Positions 50,179-58,766 of a DNA stretch of 64,000 nucleotides are shown piece by piece. How positions within the stretch are numbered: position 1 is the stretch's first letter; each line of letters opens with the position of its first letter. The stretch lies in NCBI GenBank assembly GCA_039027855.1, contig JBCCJI010000010.1, positions 1 through 64,000 of the forward strand. Reading direction: 5' to 3'. A program made the position numbers and the translations under genes. Origin of the DNA: Thermohalobaculum sp039027855. Lineage in GTDB: Bacteria > Pseudomonadota > Alphaproteobacteria > Rhodobacterales > Rhodobacteraceae. The notes under the pieces are model-generated. The model searched no databases. It was given only the letters and a program-made list of their open reading frames with translations, and was not told where the DNA came from.

Positions 50179-52860
50179 ATGCTGAGCCAAAACACGCTGC
50201 TGTTCGTCTCGCTCGGCTATGTCGTGCTGCTGTTCGTCGTCGCCTTCTCGGCGGACCGGGCGGGTCTCAGACGTGGTGGGTGGCTGCAATCGCCGCTCGT
50301 CTACACCCTCTCGCTCTCAGTCTACTGCACCGCCTGGACGTTCTATGGCGCCGTCGGCCTCGCCGCGCGCTCGGGGCTCGAATTCGCGACGATCTATATC
50401 GGGCCCACGCTGGTTTTCGTCGGCTGGTGGTGGACACTGCGCAAGCTCGTCCGCATCGGGCGCGAGCACCGCATCACCTCGATCGCCGACCTGGTGTCGT
50501 CGCGCTATGGCAAATCGACGGCCCTCGCGATCGTGGTCACGCTGATCGCCATCGTCGCGACCATCCCCTATATCGCACTGCAGCTCCGCAGCATCGTCAC
50601 CAGCTTCGAGGCGATCTCAGGCTCCGAGCATGCCGCGCGCACGGCCTTCTGGGTGGCAAGCGGGCTCGCCGCCTTCACCATCCTGTTCGGGACCCGGTCG
50701 ATCAGCGCAAACGAGCGCCACCACGGTGTGGTCGCCGCCATTGCGCTGGAGGCGATCACCAAGCTGGTGGCGCTCATTGCCGTCGGCGCCTTCGCGATCT
50801 GGGGCGTGGCGGGCGGCGTCGGCGAGATCTTCGCCCGGATGCCCGACGACATGCTGGCGCCCGACGAGACCTTCGGCGCGCGCTGGTTCACGATGATTGT
50901 GCTGGCCGGCGCCGCGATCATCTGCCTGCCGCGCCAGTTCCACGTCACTGTGGTCGAGAACACCGATGAGCGTCACCTGGTGACCGCATCCTGGCTGTTC
51001 CCCCTCTACATGTTCTTGCTCAGTCTCTTCGTGCTGCCCATCGCCATCGCCGGGCTTGCCTGGCTGCCCGCAGGCTCCAACCCCGATCTTTTCGTCATCG
51101 CTCTCCCGCTCGCCTTCGACCAAGAGGCGTTGGCGCTGCTCGCCTTCATCGGTGGCTTCTCGTCGGCGACCTCCATGGTGATCGTGGCCTCGATCGCCCT
51201 TTCGATCATGGTGTCGAACCACGTGGTGGCGCCCATCGCCCTGAAGCGGATGATGACGACCAGCGCCGCGTCGGGCGATGTGCGCGAAGTTCTGCTGACG
51301 TCGCGCCGCATCACCATCGCGGCCCTGCTCGGCCTCGGCTTCGCCTATCTCACGCTGACCGAGGGGCGCTCCAATCTCGCCGCCATGGGGCTCATCGCCT
51401 TTGTCGGCGTTGCCCAGGTGTTGCCGGCGATGGCGGGCGGGCTGCTCTGGCGGGGTGCGACACGGGCCGGCGCCCTGGCCGGGCTGATCTCGGGTGGGCT
51501 GATCTGGCTTTATGCGCTGTACCTGCCGGCCCTCGGCGTCTTTCCCGATGCCTGGCTCAGCACGGGTCCCTTGGACATCGCCGCCCTTCGCCCGCAAGCG
51601 CTGCTCGGCATGACGGGCGAGGACCCGCTGGTGCATGCCGCCATCTGGTCGCTCGGGATCAACAGTGCGTTGTTCGTCGCGGTGTCGGTCATGACCGAGA
51701 TGCGACCGATCGAGCGTCTGCAGGCCGGGCTCTTCGTCGACGTCTTCAGCGCCCCGGGATCGGAGGCCCGCTTTGTCCGCCGCGATGCGGCATCGGAAGA
51801 CCTATTCATCCTGGCCCAGCGGATTCTCGGCGCCGTGCCCGCGCGCCAGGTGTTCGACGACATCGCACGCGATCAGGGTATCAAGGAGGGACTGCCCGCC
51901 CCCGACGATGCAATGATCGCCCGACTTGAGCGTGAGCTCGCGGGCTCGGTCGGCGGCGCCTCGGCCCATGCCATGGTGACCCGGGTCACAGGAGGGGAGA
52001 TCGTCTCGCTGACCGAGCTCATGGACATCGCCGACGAGACGCAGCGCCTGATCGAGACCTCGGCCCGCCTCGCCGACAAGACCGATGAACTCGAAGACAC
52101 CGCCGACGAACTGCGCCGCGCCAATGCGCGCCTGCGCCGGCTCGACTTACAGAAGGACGACTTTCTAAGCCAGGTCAGCCACGAGCTTCGCACCCCCATG
52201 ACCTCGATCCGGTCTTTCGCCGAGATCCTGCAGACGACGCCCGACCTGTCAGACGACGAGTATCGGCGTTTTACCGGCATCATCCATTCCGAAAGCCTGC
52301 GGCTGACGCGCTTGCTCGACGAGATCCTCGATATCGGGCGGCTCGAGGCCGGTCAGCTCGAGGTCCCGCTAAGCGACGTCTCGGCCGTGACGGCGGTCAC
52401 CTCGGCGGTCGACGGTGTGGCGGGCTTGGCCTTCGAGCGGGGCGTCAATGTGCGGATGCGCGGTGGCGTGCCCGATGTCGCAGTCTCGGCCAATCCGGAT
52501 CGGTTGCAGCAGATCCTCGTCAACCTCCTGTCGAACGGGATCAAGTACAACCCGTCCGACGTGCCGGAGATCACCGTCTCCGCGTCACTCGCCGATGACC
52601 GGCTGCGGATCGACGTGGCGGACAACGGCGGCGGGGTGGGGCGTGAGGAAGCCGAGGATATCTTCGCCAAGTTCACCCGGGGCGCCCGGGCCGGCGCGGA
52701 TGCCGGCGCGGGTCTTGGCCTGCCAATCAGCCGCGCCATGGCAGAGCGTATGGGTGGCAGCCTCGGCGTCGTGTTCCGCGGCGATGGGACGAGCTTCTTC
52801 CGGGTCACCCTGGCGCTCGCCAGCCAGCCGGCCGCAACGGCACCAGAACCGGCTGAGTAG
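50179..52860 (+). CDS. Sensor histidine kinase with sodium:solute symporter N-terminus
   Basis: An 893-residue kinase of the CbrA/CrbS type. The first 530 residues are a thirteen-helix SSS module (SLSVYCTAWTFYGAVGLAAR, TSIADLVSSRYGKSTALAIV, FPLYMFLLSLFVLPIAIAG, LAFIGGFSSATSMVIVASIA). A region without PAS motif and a coiled coil (TDELEDTADELRRANARLRR) lead to the HisKA domain with His668 in SQVSHELRTPMTSIRSFAEI, and the HATPase domain (LVNLLSNGIKYNP, DNGGGVG, GAGLGLPISRAMAERMGG). Relatives sense uptake of amino acids or acetate. There is no fused receiver; the REC-only gene upstream probably fills that place. Confidence 0.92.
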   Translation: MLSQNTLLFVSLGYVVLLFVVAFSADRAGLRRGGWLQSPLVYTLSLSVYCTAWTFYGAVGLAARSGLEFATIYIGPTLVFVGWWWTLRKLVRIGREHRITSIADLVSSRYGKSTALAIVVTLIAIVATIPYIALQLRSIVTSFEAISGSEHAARTAFWVASGLAAFTILFGTRSISANERHHGVVAAIALEAITKLVALIAVGAFAIWGVAGGVGEIFARMPDDMLAPDETFGARWFTMIVLAGAAIICLPRQFHVTVVENTDERHLVTASWLFPLYMFLLSLFVLPIAIAGLAWLPAGSNPDLFVIALPLAFDQEALALLAFIGGFSSATSMVIVASIALSIMVSNHVVAPIALKRMMTTSAASGDVREVLLTSRRITIAALLGLGFAYLTLTEGRSNLAAMGLIAFVGVAQVLPAMAGGLLWRGATRAGALAGLISGGLIWLYALYLPALGVFPDAWLSTGPLDIAALRPQALLGMTGEDPLVHAAIWSLGINSALFVAVSVMTEMRPIERLQAGLFVDVFSAPGSEARFVRRDAASEDLFILAQRILGAVPARQVFDDIARDQGIKEGLPAPDDAMIARLERELAGSVGGASAHAMVTRVTGGEIVSLTELMDIADETQRLIETSARLADKTDELEDTADELRRANARLRRLDLQKDDFLSQVSHELRTPMTSIRSFAEILQTTPDLSDDEYRRFTGIIHSESLRLTRLLDEILDIGRLEAGQLEVPLSDVSAVTAVTSAVDGVAGLAFERGVNVRMRGGVPDVAVSANPDRLQQILVNLLSNGIKYNPSDVPEITVSASLADDRLRIDVADNGGGVGREEAEDIFAKFTRGARAGADAGAGLGLPISRAMAERMGGSLGVVFRGDGTSFFRVTLALASQPAATAPEPAE

Positions 52861-52862
52861 TC

Positions 52863-52890
52863 GTTGCGCCCAGAAGTCACCGGGCGCAAC
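52863..52890 (+). terminator. Hairpin after the sensor kinase gene
   Basis: GTTGCGCCC (52863-52871) pairs perfectly with GGGCGCAAC (52882-52890) around a ten-base loop. No T-run follows on either strand, so it is a weak terminator candidate shared by two convergent genes. Confidence 0.4.
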
Positions 52891-52905
52891 GTCGGGTCGG
52901 CTCAA

Positions 52906-53217
52906 TCAGGTGCAGAACGCATTGTAGACGTTCGGCTGCACGGACTGGACCTCTGCACAGCTGTGGTAATGCGTGCAGACATACTGGGTCAGGCCAGCAA
53001 AGATCACCATGAAATCGTATTGAACCTCGCCCTGTGCCGGGTCGTTACTCGCGCAGGCCAGAAAGCCGTTGGTTCCAATGTTCAGCAGGTTGACGCTCGG
53101 GTGGTTGCTGCAACGGTCAGGGCGCAGGACCTGCCCGCCACCGCAAGACTGATGGTAGGCCTGTGCGGCGTTCGCCGCGAGGATCACGGTTACGGCAAGA
53201 GCGGCTGCGATACGCAT
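52906..53217 (-). CDS. Small exported six-cysteine protein of unknown function
   Basis: A 103-residue protein with a clear signal peptide (MRIAAALAVTVILAANAAQA, probable cut after AQA) and a mature part of about 83 residues with six cysteines at 25, 36, 55, 81, 87 and 102, enough for three disulfides. The mature part has no Lys and few charged residues, and an aromatic cluster (YDFMVIFAGLTQYVCTHYHS). I recognise no family. ATG 53217 follows AAGGA at eight bases. It lies 112 bases downstream of the FecR-TPR-barrel gene on the same strand and may belong to that module. Confidence 0.7.
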   Translation of the reverse strand: MRIAAALAVTVILAANAAQAYHQSCGGGQVLRPDRCSNHPSVNLLNIGTNGFLACASNDPAQGEVQYDFMVIFAGLTQYVCTHYHSCAEVQSVQPNVYNAFCT

Positions 53218-53329
53218 GGTGTCAATCCTTCAATAAGTTGACGGGGGAGTCGCCATGCCGCGAGGGTCAGTGCTTAGGTAGGTGAAAGCAAGTTGGAGAG
53301 TTGTATAAACAGATGCGGTTCCTCAATTT

Positions 53330-56300
53330 TTAAAAACCGACAGTGACGCGCCCAATGGCGGTGAAATCGCGGGCAAAGCGCGGCTCGGTCGAGGTGACAT
53401 TGGGCAGCGTCGGCCGATCAAAGAAGCCAACACTGCTATCCGTCGCATTCCTGATTTCAAGCGCAACCACCCCTCTGCCCTCGGGCAGACGATAGCCGAG
53501 CTCAAGGTCCGTGATCGGAAAGGTATCGCGCCCAGTCATGTCGCCAAACTCGACCCGGTGCCGAGCGACACCGGCGCGCGCCGTGGCGAAAAAGCCGGCT
53601 GGGTGGAACCAACCGACCCTCGCCGTGGCCTCTGTCACGCGGTAGTCCCGCACGTCGAGAAGCGTGAAACCGGGAACTGCCGCCGTCAGTCGCTCCACCG
53701 CGATGCCGGCCGTGAAGCGCTCCCCCAACAGCGCGTCCATGTGCACGCGCAACTCGGACTGGTTGGCATCGTCGCTCAGCGTATCATCGGGCGCGGCGGA
53801 TATCGTCCGCTTCAGTCCTTCGATACCGAAATCGACATTCGGTATGGGGCGGATCTCGATGCCGCCGCCCCAGGTCGTCACCTGCGAGCCGCCAGGGCTG
53901 TCGGTTAGCTGCGTCAACCCCGCCACCGTCTGTGGCTCCAGCCGCTGGGGCGCCAGGCTGTCGGGCGCCACAGCCTGCATCACACCGCCGCGAAGGGTCA
54001 GAAAGTCACCGACATCGACCCTCAGACCCAGCTTGGGTGAGACTGTCGTGTCACGGTCGCTCAAGGGGTCGAACTCGATGATCTCACGCCGGAAGCGGTC
54101 GACCGTGACCCCAAGCGTCAGGTCCGCGGAGACCGGCGCCCCCATCAGCGTGGCCCCCGCAAACACGCTGGGCACAAGGCGCCCTTCACCGCCAGTCTCT
54201 GTCCCAAACGAAATCGTGGCGTAGAGATAGCCGCTCTCATGGCGGGTCTTCTGCTCCAGCGGGACCGAAAAATCGAAAGAACCGAAGTCAAGGCCGCGAG
54301 AACCGGCAGTGTCGCTGCGTGCAATAGAGAGGCCGCTTACGGTGCTGAAAGGCCCAAACCGACCGACATGCTGGGCCTGTACGTCGATCGCGCGCCCGTC
54401 TTCGTCGCCAAAAACAATGCTTCGGCCAAGGTCGCTCAAATCGGGATTCGTCTCGTCCCTTTCCTGCTCCGTCCAGGTTCCGACCACTGCAAGGGCGTGA
54501 TCGGCATTGATGCGCCAGGTGGCGCCGACCCGGCCGTAATGGCGCTCCAGTTCCTCTTCGACGTCTGGATCCTGCGCCACATCGTTGAAGCTGAGCGTGC
54601 GGTCGCCCTGTGTGGTCGAGCGATAGCCAAACGCGCCGAACACGGTGACATCGGGCAGCAGCTGACCGCGCACCTCGGCAGCCAGCAGGGTGTGCGAGAC
54701 ATCGTTGTTGACCGCATATCCATCGGTCTCGGCATGCGAGATCGTCGCCGCCGCCGACCATCCGTCGGCCATCGCCGCACCCGCCGCCGTTCCCAGAACT
54801 GTGTCCTGTGTCCCGAAGGCGCCGCTCAGCACCGCGCGCGCCCCGTCGCTATCGAAGTAGGGCCCGAACTCGGACAGTGTCGGTCGCGTCGCCGATCCGG
54901 CATCCAGCAGGTCGAGATCGATCTCCTGTCGGCTGGGGTCCAGCGGTTCGGTCGAGGGACGGCGCCACACCTGATCGGCGAGCCCCGCCGACACCCGGAC
55001 CAGTTCCTGCCGCTCGCGCTTCCCTGTCAGGTCGGCGAGCACACCATGGGCCGCGGCATTGGACGGATCGCTCTCGACCGCGCCCGCCGCGGCGTTGAGC
55101 GCCGCATCCTCGAACCCCGCTATCTCGAGCAATCGGCCCAGCGCGGCGCCTCGGGTCGCGGCATCTTCGAAAAGCCCAGCGCTGGCGCGGAGGGTGGCGC
55201 GCCGGTCACCGAGGGTCTCTGCCGCGCGGACCGCGCGCACCGCCTCGACCATCCGGTTCGCTCGGAACAGGCTCTCCGCTTCCAACAGCCAGGGCAGCGG
55301 GTCGTCTGGATCGGCGTCGCGCGCCAGCTCGTATTGTGCGCCGGCCTTGTCGGGCAGGCCCTCGCCCTCGTAGGCGCGGCCGAGCCATGTGCGAAACACC
55401 GCGCGCCGCGGTGACAGCGCGGCCGCCGTTTCAATCTCGCGCCTGCCGGCTGCGATCTCGCCGGTGCGCATCAATGCCAGGCCAAGGCCGAGGCGCGGCA
55501 ACGGGTCCTCGCTGTCGGCCTCGATGGCTGAGCGAAACGCCTGGCGAGCCGCGTCCTGACGATCGGCCTGCAACAGGGCGAGACCCAGCACCGCACCCGC
55601 CAGCGAACTGTCGCCGAGGCTGAGCGCATGACGCGCCTCGGCTTCGGCCCGCCGCCGATCCCCGATCAGCAGACTGAGCTCGGCAACCCGTGCCGCCGCG
55701 AAGGGGTCGAGAGGAGAGAGCGTCGCCGCCGCGACCGCAGCATCGCGAGCGCCCTCCAGCTGCCCGTCGCCCTGCAGGGCAAAGGAGAGCGCCGATTGCG
55801 CCGATGGGGCCCCGGCATCGGTGGCGATGGCCCGGCGCGCGAGCGCATCGCCATCCTCTGCCCGACCTCGGGAAATCGCGATGACCGACCTTAGCGCCAG
55901 CGCGTCGGCCAGCGCGCTGCCAGAGAGCGCGGCGGTGCCTTCGTCCAAGCGCCTCTCCGCGCGTTCGGCATCCCCCTCCGCCAACGCCCGCAAAGCGGCG
56001 GAGATGGCAGCGTTCTCCGCCGCGGTTTCGAGGATCAGCGGAGGATAATAGATGGCCCAGTCACTCGCGCCTGCCGGATCCGCCGCAAGCCGGGCAAGGC
56101 GCCGGGGAAGTTGGGAGATCTCCGACGGGGTGAGCAGGCGCGCGGCGCTATCACCTGCTGCAACGACGGCAGCCTGGCCGGCCAACACCTGCGTGGCTGC
56201 GCTCGTGCCGGTCGTAGTCGGTACCAGGGTCACATCCCCCTCGCGCACCACCACGAGCGTGACCTCGGGATCCGTGGCGACGACCGCTTCGGTGCCGTCG

Positions 56301-56755
56301 ATGCCGGCGGTGGCGTGACGGGTCTCCACCTCGAAGATGCTCCGCACCGAGGACAGAAAACGCAGCGCGCCGGAGACGAGACCGATGCGCACCCTCTCGG
56401 GCTGACCAGTTGCCGCGCGCTGCAGACCTGACACGGGATGCGGCACGAAGATCTCGGCGTTGGCATCGAGACCGAGGACGGTCTCCGCCGCCTCGATCCT
56501 CAACTCCACGCGTCCATCCGCGCCGGTCATCACCCGGTAGCCGGGACAGACGACACCATCGAGGCGCGCCGGGCGGTCAACCCCCGCCGCCGACAACACA
56601 CGGACATCGCCATCGACGGCAACGATCAGCGCGCCGCCATGGCAGCCAAGGTCCGCGGCCTCGGCGGCTGGGTCGGACATGAAGAGAAAGCAGGCCATCG
56701 GCATGACAACGCCGACACACTGTACAATCAGCCAATTCTTCCTGCGCTTCACCAC
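53330..56755 (-). CDS. FecR domain / TPR / beta-barrel outer-membrane protein
   Basis: An 1141-residue exported protein in three parts. After a signal segment (about 8-34) comes a FecR-like domain (about 41-180: ALIVAVDGDVRVLSAAGV, CPGYRVMTGADGRVELRI, GALRFLSS...FEVETRHATAGIDGTEAVVA). The motif WAIYYPPLI (233-241) leads into roughly ten TPR-like helical repeats (about 250-600). The rest (about 620-1141) is made of alternating strands ending in ...FTAIGRVTVGF; the terminal Phe is typical of outer-membrane barrels. Two GTG codons start the frame, with AGAGGA eight bases upstream. It follows the CHASE2 cyclase by 52 bases on the same strand. The function is not known. Confidence 0.75.
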   Translation of the reverse strand: MVKRRKNWLIVQCVGVVMPMACFLFMSDPAAEAADLGCHGGALIVAVDGDVRVLSAAGVDRPARLDGVVCPGYRVMTGADGRVELRIEAAETVLGLDANAEIFVPHPVSGLQRAATGQPERVRIGLVSGALRFLSSVRSIFEVETRHATAGIDGTEAVVATDPEVTLVVVREGDVTLVPTTTGTSAATQVLAGQAAVVAAGDSAARLLTPSEISQLPRRLARLAADPAGASDWAIYYPPLILETAAENAAISAALRALAEGDAERAERRLDEGTAALSGSALADALALRSVIAISRGRAEDGDALARRAIATDAGAPSAQSALSFALQGDGQLEGARDAAVAAATLSPLDPFAAARVAELSLLIGDRRRAEAEARHALSLGDSSLAGAVLGLALLQADRQDAARQAFRSAIEADSEDPLPRLGLGLALMRTGEIAAGRREIETAAALSPRRAVFRTWLGRAYEGEGLPDKAGAQYELARDADPDDPLPWLLEAESLFRANRMVEAVRAVRAAETLGDRRATLRASAGLFEDAATRGAALGRLLEIAGFEDAALNAAAGAVESDPSNAAAHGVLADLTGKRERQELVRVSAGLADQVWRRPSTEPLDPSRQEIDLDLLDAGSATRPTLSEFGPYFDSDGARAVLSGAFGTQDTVLGTAAGAAMADGWSAAATISHAETDGYAVNNDVSHTLLAAEVRGQLLPDVTVFGAFGYRSTTQGDRTLSFNDVAQDPDVEEELERHYGRVGATWRINADHALAVVGTWTEQERDETNPDLSDLGRSIVFGDEDGRAIDVQAQHVGRFGPFSTVSGLSIARSDTAGSRGLDFGSFDFSVPLEQKTRHESGYLYATISFGTETGGEGRLVPSVFAGATLMGAPVSADLTLGVTVDRFRREIIEFDPLSDRDTTVSPKLGLRVDVGDFLTLRGGVMQAVAPDSLAPQRLEPQTVAGLTQLTDSPGGSQVTTWGGGIEIRPIPNVDFGIEGLKRTISAAPDDTLSDDANQSELRVHMDALLGERFTAGIAVERLTAAVPGFTLLDVRDYRVTEATARVGWFHPAGFFATARAGVARHRVEFGDMTGRDTFPITDLELGYRLPEGRGVVALEIRNATDSSVGFFDRPTLPNVTSTEPRFARDFTAIGRVTVGF

Positions 56756-56807
56756 TCAGCGCGTCCTCTCAAATTCGCGGTCATCAGGATTAACAGTTCA
56801 ATTTCGG

Positions 56808-58748
56808 TTAATTCAATTCATCAACTTTGGATTTGCGTAATATCAGTTCCCACAGGGCGGCAACCTGCGCTCGACCCGCCAGCGCCGCCTCTCCCTTGCG
56901 GGTGAAACTCGCCGCGCCGACGCGGCCCTGAGCGGCGCTATGGACCTCGTCAGACACCGCCGCACCGGATGCGTCACGCCCCACCCAGTCCTTGGCGAGG
57001 CGCTGCAACCGCTCTGCCGAGCTGACCGGATCGCCGATCACGCGCAGCGCCATGCGGCCACCCGCCTCGAACTCCCCGATCACCACATCTCCCCAAGCAA
57101 TTCCTAACCGAACCTTCAGGCCATCGTCCCCAAGACCAGAGGCCCTTTCAGCATGGCCGTGGATGTCGAGCGCTGCCATGCAGGCGCGAGCCGCCGCTGG
57201 ATGCGCCTCTTCATCCTTCTCCGGAAAAGCCGCCAGCAGGCTATCGCCCTCGATCTCGATCGGGATACCGCCCTCGGCTTCCACCGAGCCTGAGCTTGCA
57301 CGCTGGAATGGCAACAGTGCGGCAGCGTACCGGTCCGCACCCATTTTCTCGGCCAGTCCCGTCGACCCGGCGATGTCAACAAAGAGCACGGCAGCGCGTC
57401 CCCTGAACTCGGGCAACGGCGACTGGCCATCCGCCTTCAGCATGTTCTTCGCCACATAGTCCTGCAGGCGGCGATCCATGCTCTCCCGCGTGCGCGCATA
57501 CCCCAGAAACGCGGCTGTCACGGCCAGTACCGACAATCCGCCTATCGGGACCATGACCGGCCACCACACCGCCTTGAGGATGAACAACCCCACCGATGCC
57601 GTCATCACCGCAACCACGATGACCGTGATGGTGATGGCACTGCGCCAACCACTCCGCCCCCTCAGCGCCATCACCCCGATCACGCCGAGAACAAAAGTCA
57701 GCACCAGCTCTGGCCGGACGCCGATACCGCAGCTCGCACGGCAGATCGGCATCAGCGCTCGGCCCTCCAGACGGTTGAGAAAGACCGTCGCCACGATCTC
57801 GACGCCCGGCATGGCATCGGCGGCGCCCCCGGTCACCACGGTGCGAAAATGGTCCTTCTCGGCAACGCGGCTCGGATCTGCGAGGCCGACAAAAACTGCC
57901 TTGCCGCGGAGCGCCTTGCGCGCCGCTGCGATCGCCGCATCATCCTCAAACAGCATGCGGAGCGTCAGCTTCGGCAGACTGCCGGGCGGGCCGTAGAACC
58001 AGGGCATCGCCGCGGCATGACTGGCGACGACCGACGGATCCTCGGGAACGCGACCTGTTAGATAAAGTGCCAGCGCTGAGCCCGGCAGCGAGGCCAGATC
58101 GGGGAACTCGGTCAACCGGTCCTGGATCGCGACGACGAGGCCGGTGCTGTCCGTGCCGACGCGAAACATGCCGGTGGCCGAGGCCGGCTCGCGGTAACGC
58201 CGGCTCGGCCGTTCGCGTCGCAACAGTCCGCCCGCCTGCGGATCGATCCCTTCAAGCAGGACAACATCGGTGCCGGCCTCGCGCGCCCGGGCGATCGCCT
58301 CGACCAGGGGATCGCGTTCGTCCGATGCCCCTTCGCGGCGGAAGACCACGTCGAAGATGACCACCCTCGCGCCCGCAGCCGCCAGCTCATCAAGCACGCA
58401 GGCATACAAATAGCGCGGGATTGAGGCGGCATTGGAAATCGAGGCAAGCTGGTCTCGCTGATCCTCGGTCAGGCAGGCATCAAGCCGCGCCGAGACGCGA
58501 CCGGGTTCGGGGGCGTGGAAAGCCGCCCATTCCGCACCGTCATCGTCGAGCCCCACGACCATCGCCCCATCGGGGGGATCGACCGCACCGCGCAGCAGGT
58601 AGAGCCAGGGCAACCCGATCCCGTGCTCGATCCGCTGTCCGAGCGAGACCGCCTGCAGCGACGCCAGCATGGCGCCGAAGACGATACCCCAAAGCAGCAT
58701 GCGCATGCCCGGCCAGACGGCGCGCTGCGGCCTCGGCGCCTCGATCAC
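56808..58748 (-). CDS. CHASE2-domain class III nucleotide cyclase
   Basis: A 646-residue membrane receptor. One N-terminal membrane segment (about 17-35), a periplasmic CHASE2 domain (about 45-345, with GARVVIFDVVFRREGASDER and LRGKAVFVGLADPS), three membrane segments (about 347-418), and a cytoplasmic class III cyclase domain (about 450-640). Both metal-binding aspartates are present: D458 in FVDIAGST and D502 in EGDSLLAAF. The position that binds adenine through Lys is E498, and the transition-state Asn is S576, although R580 is kept. The product, cAMP, cGMP or none, is therefore uncertain. GTG 58748 was taken as start; ATG codons 14 and 16 residues on are alternatives. Confidence 0.88.
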   Translation of the reverse strand: MIEAPRPQRAVWPGMRMLLWGIVFGAMLASLQAVSLGQRIEHGIGLPWLYLLRGAVDPPDGAMVVGLDDDGAEWAAFHAPEPGRVSARLDACLTEDQRDQLASISNAASIPRYLYACVLDELAAAGARVVIFDVVFRREGASDERDPLVEAIARAREAGTDVVLLEGIDPQAGGLLRRERPSRRYREPASATGMFRVGTDSTGLVVAIQDRLTEFPDLASLPGSALALYLTGRVPEDPSVVASHAAAMPWFYGPPGSLPKLTLRMLFEDDAAIAAARKALRGKAVFVGLADPSRVAEKDHFRTVVTGGAADAMPGVEIVATVFLNRLEGRALMPICRASCGIGVRPELVLTFVLGVIGVMALRGRSGWRSAITITVIVVAVMTASVGLFILKAVWWPVMVPIGGLSVLAVTAAFLGYARTRESMDRRLQDYVAKNMLKADGQSPLPEFRGRAAVLFVDIAGSTGLAEKMGADRYAAALLPFQRASSGSVEAEGGIPIEIEGDSLLAAFPEKDEEAHPAAARACMAALDIHGHAERASGLGDDGLKVRLGIAWGDVVIGEFEAGGRMALRVIGDPVSSAERLQRLAKDWVGRDASGAAVSDEVHSAAQGRVGAASFTRKGEAALAGRAQVAALWELILRKSKVDELN

Positions 58749-58766
58749 GGCGCGGGCATCCGCGGG

